Notes under the pieces: generated by a model
Told to the model about the DNA's origin: nothing
Database searches by the model: none
What the model saw: only the letters and a program-made list of their open reading frames with translations
Part shown: one piece after another, positions 42,767 through 50,223 of the stretch
How the letters are laid out: each line of letters opens with the position of its first letter
How positions within the stretch are numbered: position 1 is the stretch's first letter
NCBI RefSeq assembly: GCF_000621665.1
Contig: NZ_JHXQ01000026.1
Span: forward strand, 1-50,223
Direction: 5' to 3'
Source of the DNA: Allorhizobium undicola ORS 992 = ATCC 700741
Lineage (GTDB): Bacteria; Pseudomonadota; Alphaproteobacteria; Rhizobiales; Rhizobiaceae
DNA length: 50,223 bases
Position numbers and translations under genes: made by a program

Positions 42767-43779
42767 CAGTCGCCCTCGTCCTCATAGCCCACAAGATGCA
42801 AGGGGCGTGCTTCAATGCCCTGCAACTGGCACCAGCGCACCAACGCCTCCTCGCGCCCATGCGTCACCCAGACCTGCTCCGGGCCGACATCACGGATCGT
42901 TTCCTGCAATTCCGGCCAGTCGCAATGGTCGGAGATCACCAGCGGCAGCTCGACACCGCGCTGTTTTGCCCGCTGGCGCACCATCATCCAGCCGGAGGCG
43001 AAAATGGCCAGCGGATCGTGAAAACGCCGCGCCCAGCGATCATTGAAGGCCGAAGGCGGGCCGATGACGACGGCGCCACGAAAATGGTCCGAGGAGCGTC
43101 CCTCAAGGGTCGCGGGGCGAAGATCGCCAAGCTCCACACCGTTCTGGACATAGTAATCGCAGAGCCTGACAAGGGCGCCATGGATATAAATGGGCCGATC
43201 ATAGCCACTGGCGCGGATCAGCGAGATGACGCGCTGCGCCTTGCCCAGCGCATAGGCGCCGATCAGGTGGCTGCGCTCGGGAAACTGTTCGAGCGAAACC
43301 AGCAATTTGCCGATTTCGACGGCCGGATCGGGATGATGAAAAACCGGCAGACCGAAGGTCGCCTCGGTAATGAAAACATTGCAGGCCACCGGCTCGAAGG
43401 CCGCACAGGTGCGATCCGGCCTGCGCTTGTAATCGCCGGAAACGACGATGCGCAAACCCTGCCGCTCAAGGGCGATCTGTGCCGATCCCAGCACATGTCC
43501 GGCCGGATGAAAGGAGACCGTCACGCCGCCCACATCCAGCCTCTCGCCAAAACCGGCAATCTGCCTGGAGGCGGCAAAATCCACGCCGTAGCGCAAGGCC
43601 ATGATCTCCAGCGTTTCGCGGGTTGCCAGCACGGTCCCATGTCCGGGCCGGGCATGATCGGAATGGCCATGGGTTATCAGCGCGCGCGGCACGGGCCGCA
43701 CGGGATCGACATGAAAATCCCCGACCGGACAATAAAGTCCCTCGGCGGTCGGATGCAGCAGGGCTTCGGGTTTCAGCAT
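42766..43779 (-). CDS. Ligase-associated beta-CASP DNA exonuclease
   Basis: A 337-residue metallo-beta-lactamase-fold nuclease with the metal-binding motif THGHSDHARPG, PAGHVLGSAQI, VSGDYK, and the C-terminal ISDHCDWPEL. It is the ligase-associated exonuclease family (SNM1/CPSF relatives). In complete loci a helicase (Lhr-type) and a phosphodiesterase accompany the ligase and exonuclease; neither is beside these two genes. First gene of the two-gene minus-strand unit. Confidence 0.9.
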   Translation of the reverse strand: MLKPEALLHPTAEGLYCPVGDFHVDPVRPVPRALITHGHSDHARPGHGTVLATRETLEIMALRYGVDFAASRQIAGFGERLDVGGVTVSFHPAGHVLGSAQIALERQGLRIVVSGDYKRRPDRTCAAFEPVACNVFITEATFGLPVFHHPDPAVEIGKLLVSLEQFPERSHLIGAYALGKAQRVISLIRASGYDRPIYIHGALVRLCDYYVQNGVELGDLRPATLEGRSSDHFRGAVVIGPPSAFNDRWARRFHDPLAIFASGWMMVRQRAKQRGVELPLVISDHCDWPELQETIRDVGPEQVWVTHGREEALVRWCQLQGIEARPLHLVGYEDEGD

Positions 43780-43792
43780 GGAAGGGATCTAG

Positions 43793-43839
43793 AGCATTTC
43801 CAGGAAAAGTGTAGTTACGGTTTTCCGTCCGGAAATGCT
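43793..43839 (+). repeat. Short palindromic repeat, GCATTTTC type, second copy
   Basis: AGCATTTCC (43793-43801) pairs with GGAAATGCT (43831-43839), with inner GGAAAA/TTTTCC. It matches 15145-15188 closely (AGAGCATTT-CAGGAAAAGTG and GGTTTTCCGTC shared). It fills most of the 71-base gap between the exonuclease start and the FAD oxidase stop. Confidence 0.8.
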
Positions 43840-43850
43840 TGGCCGCTCGA

Positions 43851-45134
43851 TCAGAAGCGCGCGTCGGCCAGATGCGCCAGTTGCGAACCTGCCTCGTACC
43901 AGGCTTCCTTCAGCGGGCGCATCGAAGGTTCGTGGACGGGGGTGAGAGGCAAAGGCAGGTCGTTTTCGGCCCGCTCACCCGAAATGAGCGCGGCCAGCTC
44001 CCGCCCGAAAACCGTTCCCGGTGCAATCCCCCGGCCGTTATAGCCGGAAAAACCCACAACCTGCGGCGCAAAGCGGTGAAAGCGCGGCAGGGCGTTATCC
44101 GTCATGCCGATCCAGCCATACCATTCCGCCTCGAATTCCATGGAGCCCAACTGCGGGAAAATCCGGGCAAGGCTGCGGCGCGCCCAGTTGCGATGGATCA
44201 TTGCCCCGCCATTGCGCAGCGCTCCGACACTGCCAAAGACGAGGCGGCCCTGACGGTCCATGCGGAAAGAGGAAAGGATCTCCTTCGTATCCCAGCAACC
44301 TTCGCGATTTGGCAGAACAGAGTGGCGCAAATTGTCGCCCAGCGGGCGGGTGGCGAGATTGAAATAGGGAAGGCGCACCTGCTCGCGGCGCACCTCTTCC
44401 CAGGGGCCATGGCTGAAGGCATCGGTCGCCACGACAACCCAGTCGGCGGTGACACTGCCGGTCGGGGTGGCGAGACGCCATTTCCCGTTGTTTTCCCGGC
44501 ACTCGACCACAGGGCTTGCGGTGTAGAGCACGGCCCCGGCGCGGGCTGCGGCATGGGCAAGGCCGCGCGCATAGGCCAGGGGCTGCAAGGTGCCGGCGCG
44601 AAGGTCGAGCAAGGATGCGGCGTAATGACGGCTGCCGGTGCGCCGCGCCGTCTCGTCGGCATCCAGCACGCTCACAGGCGCGCCCCGTCTTTGCCACTGT
44701 TCGGCGCGGGCCTCGATCTCGCGCAAGCCCGCCTCGCCGACGGCGCAATGCAAGGTGCCCTGCGTTTCCAGCTCGCAATCAATGCCATGCTTGCGGATGA
44801 GGTCGATGACCACCGAAGGGCCGTTGCCGAGAAGGTTCAGAAGCCGCTCGCCATATTCACCGCCAAGCGCGCCCGGCAGGTCATCGGGCATGACCCACAT
44901 GCCCGCATTGATCAGGCCGACATTGCGCCCGGCCCCGCCGAAGCCCATTTCAGCCGCCTCCAGCAAGACGACACGGCAGCCTTTTTCCGCAAGATGCAGG
45001 GCTGCCGACAAGCCGGTATAACCGCCGCCAACGATGGCAACCTGCGCCTGCGTATCGCCCTTCAGGGCCTCGGTGACAGGGGCGGCCGGGGCGGTCTTTT
45101 CCCAAAGGCCGTGAGAGCGGGGGTCGTCGAGCAT
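43851..45134 (-). CDS. FAD-dependent amine/amino-acid oxidoreductase (DAO family)
   Basis: A 427-residue flavoprotein of the DadA/PuuB/sarcosine-oxidase type. The FAD-binding signature is VAIVGGGYTGLSAALHLAEKG, with EAAEMGFGGAGRNVGLINAG after it. The C-terminal region has GYNGRGIAPGTVFGRELA, and SVGALRNGG appears before it. The match is closest to gamma-glutamylputrescine oxidase-like proteins, so a polyamine or N-substituted amino acid substrate is likely but not certain. I start at 45134; a GTP-like extension to 45200 has no support. It is divergent from a LysR gene, probably its regulator. Confidence 0.88.
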   Translation of the reverse strand: MLDDPRSHGLWEKTAPAAPVTEALKGDTQAQVAIVGGGYTGLSAALHLAEKGCRVVLLEAAEMGFGGAGRNVGLINAGMWVMPDDLPGALGGEYGERLLNLLGNGPSVVIDLIRKHGIDCELETQGTLHCAVGEAGLREIEARAEQWQRRGAPVSVLDADETARRTGSRHYAASLLDLRAGTLQPLAYARGLAHAAARAGAVLYTASPVVECRENNGKWRLATPTGSVTADWVVVATDAFSHGPWEEVRREQVRLPYFNLATRPLGDNLRHSVLPNREGCWDTKEILSSFRMDRQGRLVFGSVGALRNGGAMIHRNWARRSLARIFPQLGSMEFEAEWYGWIGMTDNALPRFHRFAPQVVGFSGYNGRGIAPGTVFGRELAALISGERAENDLPLPLTPVHEPSMRPLKEAWYEAGSQLAHLADARF

Positions 45135-45252
45135 GGCATGATCCGTAAAGGCAATGACGCGAAGCGGCCTTTCCAGCAAGCTGAAAGACCGGGGAACCAT
45201 GATCTTAGCTGACGACAGAGGCCTGAAATACCGCTATTTTCTCAAGACATCA

Positions 45253-45275
45253 TTCCCGCTTCGTATGATCGGGAA
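45253..45275. promoter_or_regulatory. Possible LysR-type binding site
   Basis: An inverted repeat TTCCC-N13-GGGAA in the gap between the FAD oxidase and the divergent LysR gene, 18 bases before the LysR start. Spacing is longer than the usual T-N11-A box, so this is a weak candidate. Confidence 0.25.
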
Positions 45276-45293
45276 AAGCCACCAAGGTTTGCC

Positions 45294-46199
45294 ATGCTTG
45301 CCCCGCGCCGCTTCCTGCCATCGCTTTCCCTGCTGACCGCCTTCGAGGCTGCCGCACGCACCGGAAGCATCACCGCCGCCGCCCGCGAGCTGGATCTGAC
45401 GCAAAGCGCCGTCTCGCGGCAGATCAAGGCGCTGGAAGACCAGCTGGGCGTGCCGCTTTTCCTGCGCGACCGGCAAACCATCCGCCTCACCAATGCAGGC
45501 GATGCCTATGCGCGGGAAATCCGCGAGGGGCTGCGGCGGATCTCCACCGCCTCGCTCAATCTCAGAGCCAATCCGGCTGGCGGAACGCTCAACATTGCCA
45601 GCGTGCCGGGCTTTGGCGCAGGCTGGCTTGCACCACGGCTGGGCGGCTTCCTCAACGCCCATCCCGGCATTGCCATCAACCTCGTGACGCGCGCCACCCC
45701 CTTCGATTTCCGGCTGGAAGCCATCGATGCGGCCATCCATTTCGGTCAGCCGCACTGGCAGGGCGCGGAGCTTTCACCGCTGATGGAGGAAAAAATCCTG
45801 CCCGTCTGCCAACCGGAACTGAAGGCACGCCATGGTCTTGCCGTACCTGCCGATCTGCTTTGCGCCCCGCTGCTGCACCAGACAGACAGGCCCGATGCCT
45901 GGGAAAAATGGCTGATGGCCGAGCAGGTTGCCTTCGATGCCCTGCGGGGCATGTTGTTCGACCAGTTCGCCCCCGCTATCGAGGCTGCCAAGGCGGGCCT
46001 CGGCGTGGTGCTGGCGCCCGCCTTTCTGGTGCGCCAGGAGCTGGCGCGCGGGGAACTGGTGATGGCCATCGACACGTCGGCAAGGCTGACACAAAGCGGG
46101 GAGTACTATTTTCTGGCCATTCCCGCCGAGCGCCAGACCTTTGGTCCGGTTCGCCTGTTCCGCAACTGGTTGTTGAATGAGACCGAGAGCAACGATTGA
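45294..46199 (+). CDS. LysR-family regulator, GcvA-like
   Basis: A 301-residue LysR protein: HTH at residues 10-65 (FLPSLSLLTAFEAAARTGSI, LDLTQSAVSRQIKALE) and a substrate-binding domain with DAAIHFGQPHWQG, a segment typical of the GcvA/AmpR subgroup. AAGG precedes the ATG. Divergent from the FAD oxidase gene, which is its likely target; the effector is unknown. Confidence 0.88.
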   Translation: MLAPRRFLPSLSLLTAFEAAARTGSITAAARELDLTQSAVSRQIKALEDQLGVPLFLRDRQTIRLTNAGDAYAREIREGLRRISTASLNLRANPAGGTLNIASVPGFGAGWLAPRLGGFLNAHPGIAINLVTRATPFDFRLEAIDAAIHFGQPHWQGAELSPLMEEKILPVCQPELKARHGLAVPADLLCAPLLHQTDRPDAWEKWLMAEQVAFDALRGMLFDQFAPAIEAAKAGLGVVLAPAFLVRQELARGELVMAIDTSARLTQSGEYYFLAIPAERQTFGPVRLFRNWLLNETESND

Positions 46200-46220
46200 T
46201 CGAACCGGCTGACTATTATA

Positions 46221-46270
46221 GAGCATAATCCGACCGGAGTGGAACGAGGATCGACAAGATTACGCTTCAG
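46221..46270 (-). repeat. Dispersed palindromic repeat, GAAGCATAATC type, second copy
   Basis: Reverse complement of the element at 37065-37112: GAGCATAATC, CGACCGGAG, GAGGATCGACAAGATTA and CGCTTC are shared with a few changes. It directly precedes the perfect palindrome at 46281. Confidence 0.78.
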
Positions 46271-46280
46271 GCATAAAACC

Positions 46281-46328
46281 TTACAGCGTCCTTTATGCGT
46301 TTTATCAAACGCATAAAGGACGCTGTAA
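46281..46328 (+). repeat. Perfect 22-base-arm palindrome
   Basis: Two 22-base arms beginning TTACAGCGTCCTTTATGCG pair without a mismatch around the loop TATC. The arm is related to the right half of 9557-9657 (TTACAGCGTCCTTC, GTGCGTTT). It lies 72 bases before the Lrp-type gene. No T run follows, so it is not a classical terminator, although it would fold strongly in RNA. Confidence 0.85.
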
Positions 46329-46400
46329 ACCGCTGCGGCAAGCACCCCAAGGCATTGCCGGGAAGAACGGTAACAGACACGCAAGGCACAGGACAGAACG

Positions 46401-46637
46401 ATGAAGCCGATTTTTGTACAGCTCCAGTGTGTTCCGGGCAGAACCTATGAGGTGGCGGACGCCATCTACAAGGCGGAAATCGTCTCCGAGCTTTATTCCA
46501 CCTCCGGCGAATACGACCTGCTGATGAAGGTTTATCTCGAAGAGGGTGAGGACATCGGCAAATTCGTCAATGAGAAGATCACCTCGATCCCCGGCATCGT
46601 TCGCTCGCTGACAACCATGACCTTCACCGCATTCTGA
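46401..46637 (+). CDS. Stand-alone Lrp/AsnC ligand-binding (RAM) domain protein
   Basis: A 78-residue protein that is only the effector-binding alpha-beta domain of Lrp/AsnC regulators, without the DNA-binding HTH. Typical features are VQLQCVPGRTYEVADAI, the STSGEYDLLMKVYLEEGEDI segment and VRSLTTMTF at the end. Such stand-alone proteins form multimers that bind small molecules, and some pair with full Lrp proteins. Ribosome site AGGAC precedes the ATG. It converges with the large aminotransferase gene. Confidence 0.85.
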   Translation: MKPIFVQLQCVPGRTYEVADAIYKAEIVSELYSTSGEYDLLMKVYLEEGEDIGKFVNEKITSIPGIVRSLTTMTFTAF

Positions 46638-46644
46638 ACCGTGG

Positions 46645-46664
46645 CGAAGGCCTACCAGCCTTCG
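46645..46664. terminator. Small hairpin at the end of two convergent genes
   Basis: CGAAGGC pairs with GCCTTCG around six bases, overlapping the stop of the aminotransferase fusion gene. Weak, without a T run. Confidence 0.3.
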
Positions 46665-49576
46665 GAAAGCACGCGGTCCAGCATCTGCACGAAATAATTG
46701 GCGCTTTCATAGCTCAGGCAGAGCGGCGGCTTGATTTTCAACACGTTGAGATGATCGCCGGTTGGCTGCATGATGACGCCGAAATCCAGAAGGCGGCGGC
46801 AGATCGCGGCGGTTTCTTCCCTGGCCGGTTCCAGCGTCTGGCGATCACGCACCAGTTCCAGGCCGAGATAAAGGCCCATTCCATGCACCGCCCCGGCCAG
46901 CGGGTGATATTCGGAAAGCTCCACCAGCCTGTCGCGCAGGTAATCGCCGACATCGCGGGCATTGTCCTGAAGCGCTTCGTCGCGCATGATGTCCAGCACC
47001 GCCATGCCGATGGCGCAGCTGACCGGACTTGCTCCGGACGAGGAGAAGAAATAGCCGTCCTGCTCGAAGGCTTCCGCAATGGCGCGGCTGGTAATGACCG
47101 CGCCGATCGGTTGGCCATTGCCCATGCCCTTGGCAATGGTGATGATGTCCGGCACCACGCCCTGCTCCTCGAAGCCCCAGAACACGTGGCCAAGCCGCCC
47201 ATAGCCCACCTGCACTTCATCGGCGATGCAAAGCCCGCCCGCAGCGCGCACATCCGCGTAAACCTGTTGCAGATAGCCCGGCGGCAACAGCACGCCACCG
47301 GCATTGCCATAGACGCTTTCGGCAATGAAGGCGGCCAGGGGCGCATTGCCGTCAGCAAGTTCCTTCAGCTTTTCCCGCACCGCGCCCGCATAGGCCCCGG
47401 CGCAATCCGCGCCGCGATGGACGCCGCGGAAACTGTTGGGCGACAACACCGGATGAACCCAGTCCGGCCGGGTTTCCAGCGCACGGGGATTGTCGGCAAG
47501 CGAGGTGGAAACCGCATCGCTTGCCACCGTCCAGCCGTGATAGGCCTCCAGCAGGCTCACCACATTGCGCCGCCCCGTGGCCGCCCATGCCAGCCGGATG
47601 GCCAGATCGACCGCCTCGGAGCCGCTATTGACGAAAAACACCGTATCCAGCCCCTCCGGCGCCAGCGCCGCCAGACGTTCGGAAAATTCGGCAACCGCGC
47701 CGTAATGGAAGCGCGAGTTCGTGTTGAGCAGCGACCATTGCCGCCATGCCGCAGCCGCAAGACGCGGATGGCCATGCCCGACGGTTGCGACATTATTGAC
47801 CATGTCCAGATAGCTGCGCCCGGTCATGTCGAAGAGATGCTCGCGAAAGCCACGCTCGATGCGCGGCGGGTCGGCGAAATAATGCTTTTGCGGGCTGGCG
47901 AAATGTGCCTTGCGGCGGGCAAGCAGGTCTGCGGCATCATCGGCCGGCGCATCGAGATCGACACCGAACAGCGCCGCCGGTGAAAGGCACACACGCGCCC
48001 AGGCCTCGGCATGATCGGGCCGGGCAAAGAGCGGCGGCACGAGGTCGAGATCGTTGCACAATTGCAGCCGCAACCCACCGACCGAACCTTCGGCGCCGGC
48101 AATGCGGCCAAGATCCTCGCCTGCGGCAAGGCTTGCGCCCTCTTCCAGCTCGCATTCGAGCCCGTGAACATGCAGGGCAAGCGTTTCCGATTGCAGGATA
48201 ATGTGCTGGCTGGTGCGGGTCAGCACGCAATCGAAGGGGGCGGCCGCCCGCGTTCCGGCAGGCAGGCAGGCATCCACATGCAGGGCAAAGGTTGCAGGCG
48301 GCTGCGGCGACAAAAGCCGCGTATAGGACAGGCGGCATTCGCCATAACGGGTTGCCGCAAAACCGGTCACGCCCGCCGCCTTGGCCAAAAGCTTCCAGTC
48401 GATCTGCGGATCGGCCCAGTCGTCTTCCAGGAAATCCGGGCTCAGCGTCGAGAGATCGGTCAGCGTGACGCTGGCCGGCTCTACATCCGGCAGGAGCCTG
48501 CCCAGAACGGGGCGCTCCACCGGCCATTCAAAACCCGTGGCAGACAGGATCGCCGCTTCCATGACCGAGAAGGGAACGGAAGTGGCAACGGTAAAGATTT
48601 CCCGCTCATGCTCCACATTGCCACGGATGTAATCATTGTCCGGATCGATGGCGAGCTGCTGCTCGCTGCTGGCCACAAGCACCGCCGCCCGCGAGACGAT
48701 GAGCGGCCACAGCGCCTGACGCTCGGCCTGCGTGAGGGGATTGAGGGCGTTAAAAGCGCGAATGGCAGGCAGCACGTAAAAGGGATCGCCATCGGCATGA
48801 TGCAGAAGCGCCGCGCAGGTCATGGCAAGATCGGCCACCAGCCAGCTCTTGACCAGATCGCCGAAATCGATCACCGCCGTCGGAATGAGCCGCCCGGCCG
48901 CATCCGGCCGCGCCAGAACATTATCATCGGTGATGTCGTGATGGGTCGCCTGCACGCGCAGCTCCCCGGTCAGGGGCTTCAAATGGCGCATGGCGACAAT
49001 CATCGCCTTGGCCACATCGTCGCGCCGCTTCTGGTCTGTCACCGAAGTCAGCAGATGGAGAGCCACGGGGCCTGCGTGGCGCAGATCCCATTGCAGGTCA
49101 CGCTCAAGGCCGGGGTGGTCGAAATCACCCAGCGCCAGCGTCATGCGGGCCGAAATCGCGCCCATGGCCTCTACCGTTTCCACCGGCAAATGCTTGCGGC
49201 GCGTCAGCACCTCGCCTTCGAGAAATTCAAGAAGCCTGACATGGCAAGCCTGCCCGTCCAGCTCTGCCTCCACGATTTCGCCGCCGGAAAGACTTGGCAG
49301 CGGCAAGGGTACGCGCGGCGCATCCGGCTTTGCGGCAAGATGCCGGAGGGCTGCATTCTGCGCCTCCAGTTCGGCCAGCGCATAGTCACCCCGGCAGATT
49401 TTCAGAACGAAGGCCTGACCACCGGCCCGCAGCAGAAAATTGCGGTCCTGCTGGCTGCCAAGCTCGCTGACATCGCCGCGAAGCCCGTAATGGATTTCAA
49501 GCAGGTTTGCCGCCTGTTCAACCGTCACATCGGGACGCGGCAATTCGGTGCGTTGGAACAGAGCCGTCTCCGACAT
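46652..49576 (-). CDS. APH kinase / M23-like / class III aminotransferase fusion protein
   Basis: A 974-residue three-part protein. Residues about 20-330 are an aminoglycoside-phosphotransferase-type kinase with catalytic HHDITDDN and metal-binding IDFGD. Residues about 430-545 resemble a degenerate peptidase-M23/lipoyl-like beta fold (PAGTRAAAPFDCVL, LHVHGLECELEEGASLAAGEDL) without the zinc ligands of active M23 enzymes. Residues about 560-970 are a class III PLP enzyme with Schiff-base Lys in TIAKGMGNGQPIGA. Kinase plus AGXT2L-type PLP enzyme matches the hydroxylysine kinase and phospho-lyase pair of mammals, so the protein probably phosphorylates an amino alcohol and then eliminates phosphate. 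Substrate is unknown. Confidence 0.88.
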   Translation of the reverse strand: MSETALFQRTELPRPDVTVEQAANLLEIHYGLRGDVSELGSQQDRNFLLRAGGQAFVLKICRGDYALAELEAQNAALRHLAAKPDAPRVPLPLPSLSGGEIVEAELDGQACHVRLLEFLEGEVLTRRKHLPVETVEAMGAISARMTLALGDFDHPGLERDLQWDLRHAGPVALHLLTSVTDQKRRDDVAKAMIVAMRHLKPLTGELRVQATHHDITDDNVLARPDAAGRLIPTAVIDFGDLVKSWLVADLAMTCAALLHHADGDPFYVLPAIRAFNALNPLTQAERQALWPLIVSRAAVLVASSEQQLAIDPDNDYIRGNVEHEREIFTVATSVPFSVMEAAILSATGFEWPVERPVLGRLLPDVEPASVTLTDLSTLSPDFLEDDWADPQIDWKLLAKAAGVTGFAATRYGECRLSYTRLLSPQPPATFALHVDACLPAGTRAAAPFDCVLTRTSQHIILQSETLALHVHGLECELEEGASLAAGEDLGRIAGAEGSVGGLRLQLCNDLDLVPPLFARPDHAEAWARVCLSPAALFGVDLDAPADDAADLLARRKAHFASPQKHYFADPPRIERGFREHLFDMTGRSYLDMVNNVATVGHGHPRLAAAAWRQWSLLNTNSRFHYGAVAEFSERLAALAPEGLDTVFFVNSGSEAVDLAIRLAWAATGRRNVVSLLEAYHGWTVASDAVSTSLADNPRALETRPDWVHPVLSPNSFRGVHRGADCAGAYAGAVREKLKELADGNAPLAAFIAESVYGNAGGVLLPPGYLQQVYADVRAAGGLCIADEVQVGYGRLGHVFWGFEEQGVVPDIITIAKGMGNGQPIGAVITSRAIAEAFEQDGYFFSSSGASPVSCAIGMAVLDIMRDEALQDNARDVGDYLRDRLVELSEYHPLAGAVHGMGLYLGLELVRDRQTLEPAREETAAICRRLLDFGVIMQPTGDHLNVLKIKPPLCLSYESANYFVQMLDRVLSEGW

Positions 49577-49793
49577 GGCTGCCTCCCCTCATGGCGCATC
49601 GTCTCACGCGGCGGACATATGCGCGACAACAACGGGCGGCGGCGACTCGACAGGGTCGCCAGCCTTCCCGCACGCTCAAAACAGCGGAAGCTTATCAAAG
49701 AGTCAATCGGCATCTCACGGCGTCGGGCACGGCGCCGGGAATCCTTTGTTTTTCTGTGGATTACCACAAAAAAGGCGCAATAGCCGCCGCCAG

Positions 49794-50223
49794 TCAACCC
49801 ATGCGTTCGGAGGCGTAGCTGCCGGGGCTTGCCGGGAAAACCACGGTGCGGTTGCCGTTGATGAAGGTGCGATGGTGAATATGCGCATGGATGGCCCGCG
49901 CCAGAACCTGCGCCTCCACATCGCGGCCGATCGAAACATAATCCTCGGCCGATTGCGCGTGGGTAATACGCGCCACGTCCTGCTCGATGATCGGGCCTTC
50001 GTCGAGATCGGCGGTAACGTAATGGGCCGTCGCGCCAATCAGCTTCACGCCGCGCTCATAGGCCTGCTTGTAAGGGTTCGCCCCCTTGAAGCTCGGCAGG
50101 AAGGAATGGTGGATGTTGATGATGCGGCCCGACATTTTCCGGCACAGATCGTCCGAAAGCACCTGCATGTAGCGCGCCAGCACCACAAGCTCCGTGCCGG
50201 TCTGCTCCACCACCTCCATCAGC
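49794..50223 (-). CDS. purU: Formyltetrahydrofolate deformylase, 3' part
   Basis: The C-terminal 143 residues or so of PurU, which hydrolyses 10-formyl-tetrahydrofolate to formate and tetrahydrofolate. The frame stays open to the right edge, so the N-terminal ACT domain is outside the window. The formyltransferase-fold motif [16 protein letters not shown] (Asn/His) and the catalytic-type Asp in [11 protein letters not shown] are intact. The gap to the aminotransferase fusion gene (49577-49793) holds no gene. Confidence 0.93.
   Translation of the reverse strand, partial: LMEVVEQTGTELVVLARYMQVLSDDLCRKMSGRIINIHHSFLPSFKGANPYKQAYERGVKLIGATAHYVTADLDEGPIIEQDVARITHAQSAEDYVSIGRDVEAQVLARAIHAHIHHRTFINGNRTVVFPASPGSYASERMG

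Noticed and set aside
46241..46266. GGAAC-N17-CGCT resembling an EcfG promoter
   Set aside because: It lies inside a dispersed repeat and the -10 differs from CGTT; both copies of the repeat show this is repeat sequence.
49750..49775. T-run, TGTGG-N4-CCACA, A-run between purU and the aminotransferase fusion gene
   Set aside because: Neither strand has a T run after the stem, so it does not qualify as a terminator, and nothing else supports a function.

Overview
The window reads as chromosomal DNA of an alphaproteobacterium of the order Hyphomicrobiales (Rhizobiales). The best fit I can name from memory is the Brucella/Ochrobactrum group. Pointers are a PhyR-NepR general stress locus, an HWE-family histidine kinase, dispersed palindromic repeats of a type I associate with these genomes, GC-rich codon use, and an amino acid:[carrier protein] ligase known from rhizobia and agrobacteria. 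No database search was possible, so species is open. No phage, integrase, insertion sequence, CRISPR array or tRNA gene was seen.

Layout. 1-334: promoter and leader of what looks like an rRNA operon reading leftwards out of the window. 595-8516: a long-type purC, then a TetR regulator and a complete RND efflux set (adaptor, pump, outer-membrane channel). 8657-12622: a three-domain MerR/XRE/cupin regulator divergent from gabT-gabD (GABA catabolism). 12685-15063: an OxyR-like regulator without the redox cysteines, facing an OxyR-type operator, a 59-residue ORF and an SbtA-like permease. 15336-18230: EF-P and its lysine-modification enzymes EpmA and EpmB.

18408-33496 is the most unusual part. 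A tight five-gene operon encodes a DltC-like carrier protein, an acyl-CoA-dehydrogenase-like flavoprotein, an amino acid:[carrier protein] ligase (a truncated seryl-tRNA synthetase relative), a DUF1839 protein and a GH2/beta-mannosidase-like protein. It abuts a polysaccharide locus: Wzx-like flippase, tandem alpha/beta hydrolase, two glycosyltransferases, a Wzc-like co-polymerase without a kinase P-loop, and a Wzy-like polymerase. I infer that an amino acid, activated on the carrier protein and perhaps oxidised, is used to decorate or build this surface glycan.

33555-41139 is a general stress region: zinc metallopeptidase, HWE kinase, PhyR, NepR, a chemoreceptor, Dps, and a two-gene membrane-stress operon. 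Three perfect EcfG promoter matches (GGAAC-N16/17-CGTT) lie before phyR, the metallopeptidase and the DUF883 operon, yet the sigma factor ecfG that usually follows nepR is absent; a repeat stands in its place.

41150-50223: an ATP-dependent DNA ligase with its beta-CASP exonuclease, an FAD amine/amino-acid oxidase with a divergent LysR regulator, a stand-alone Lrp-type ligand domain, a 974-residue kinase/M23-like/aminotransferase fusion, and the 3' end of purU. Four repeat loci built from related palindromes lie between genes at 9557, 15072, 37065/46221 and 43793/46281.
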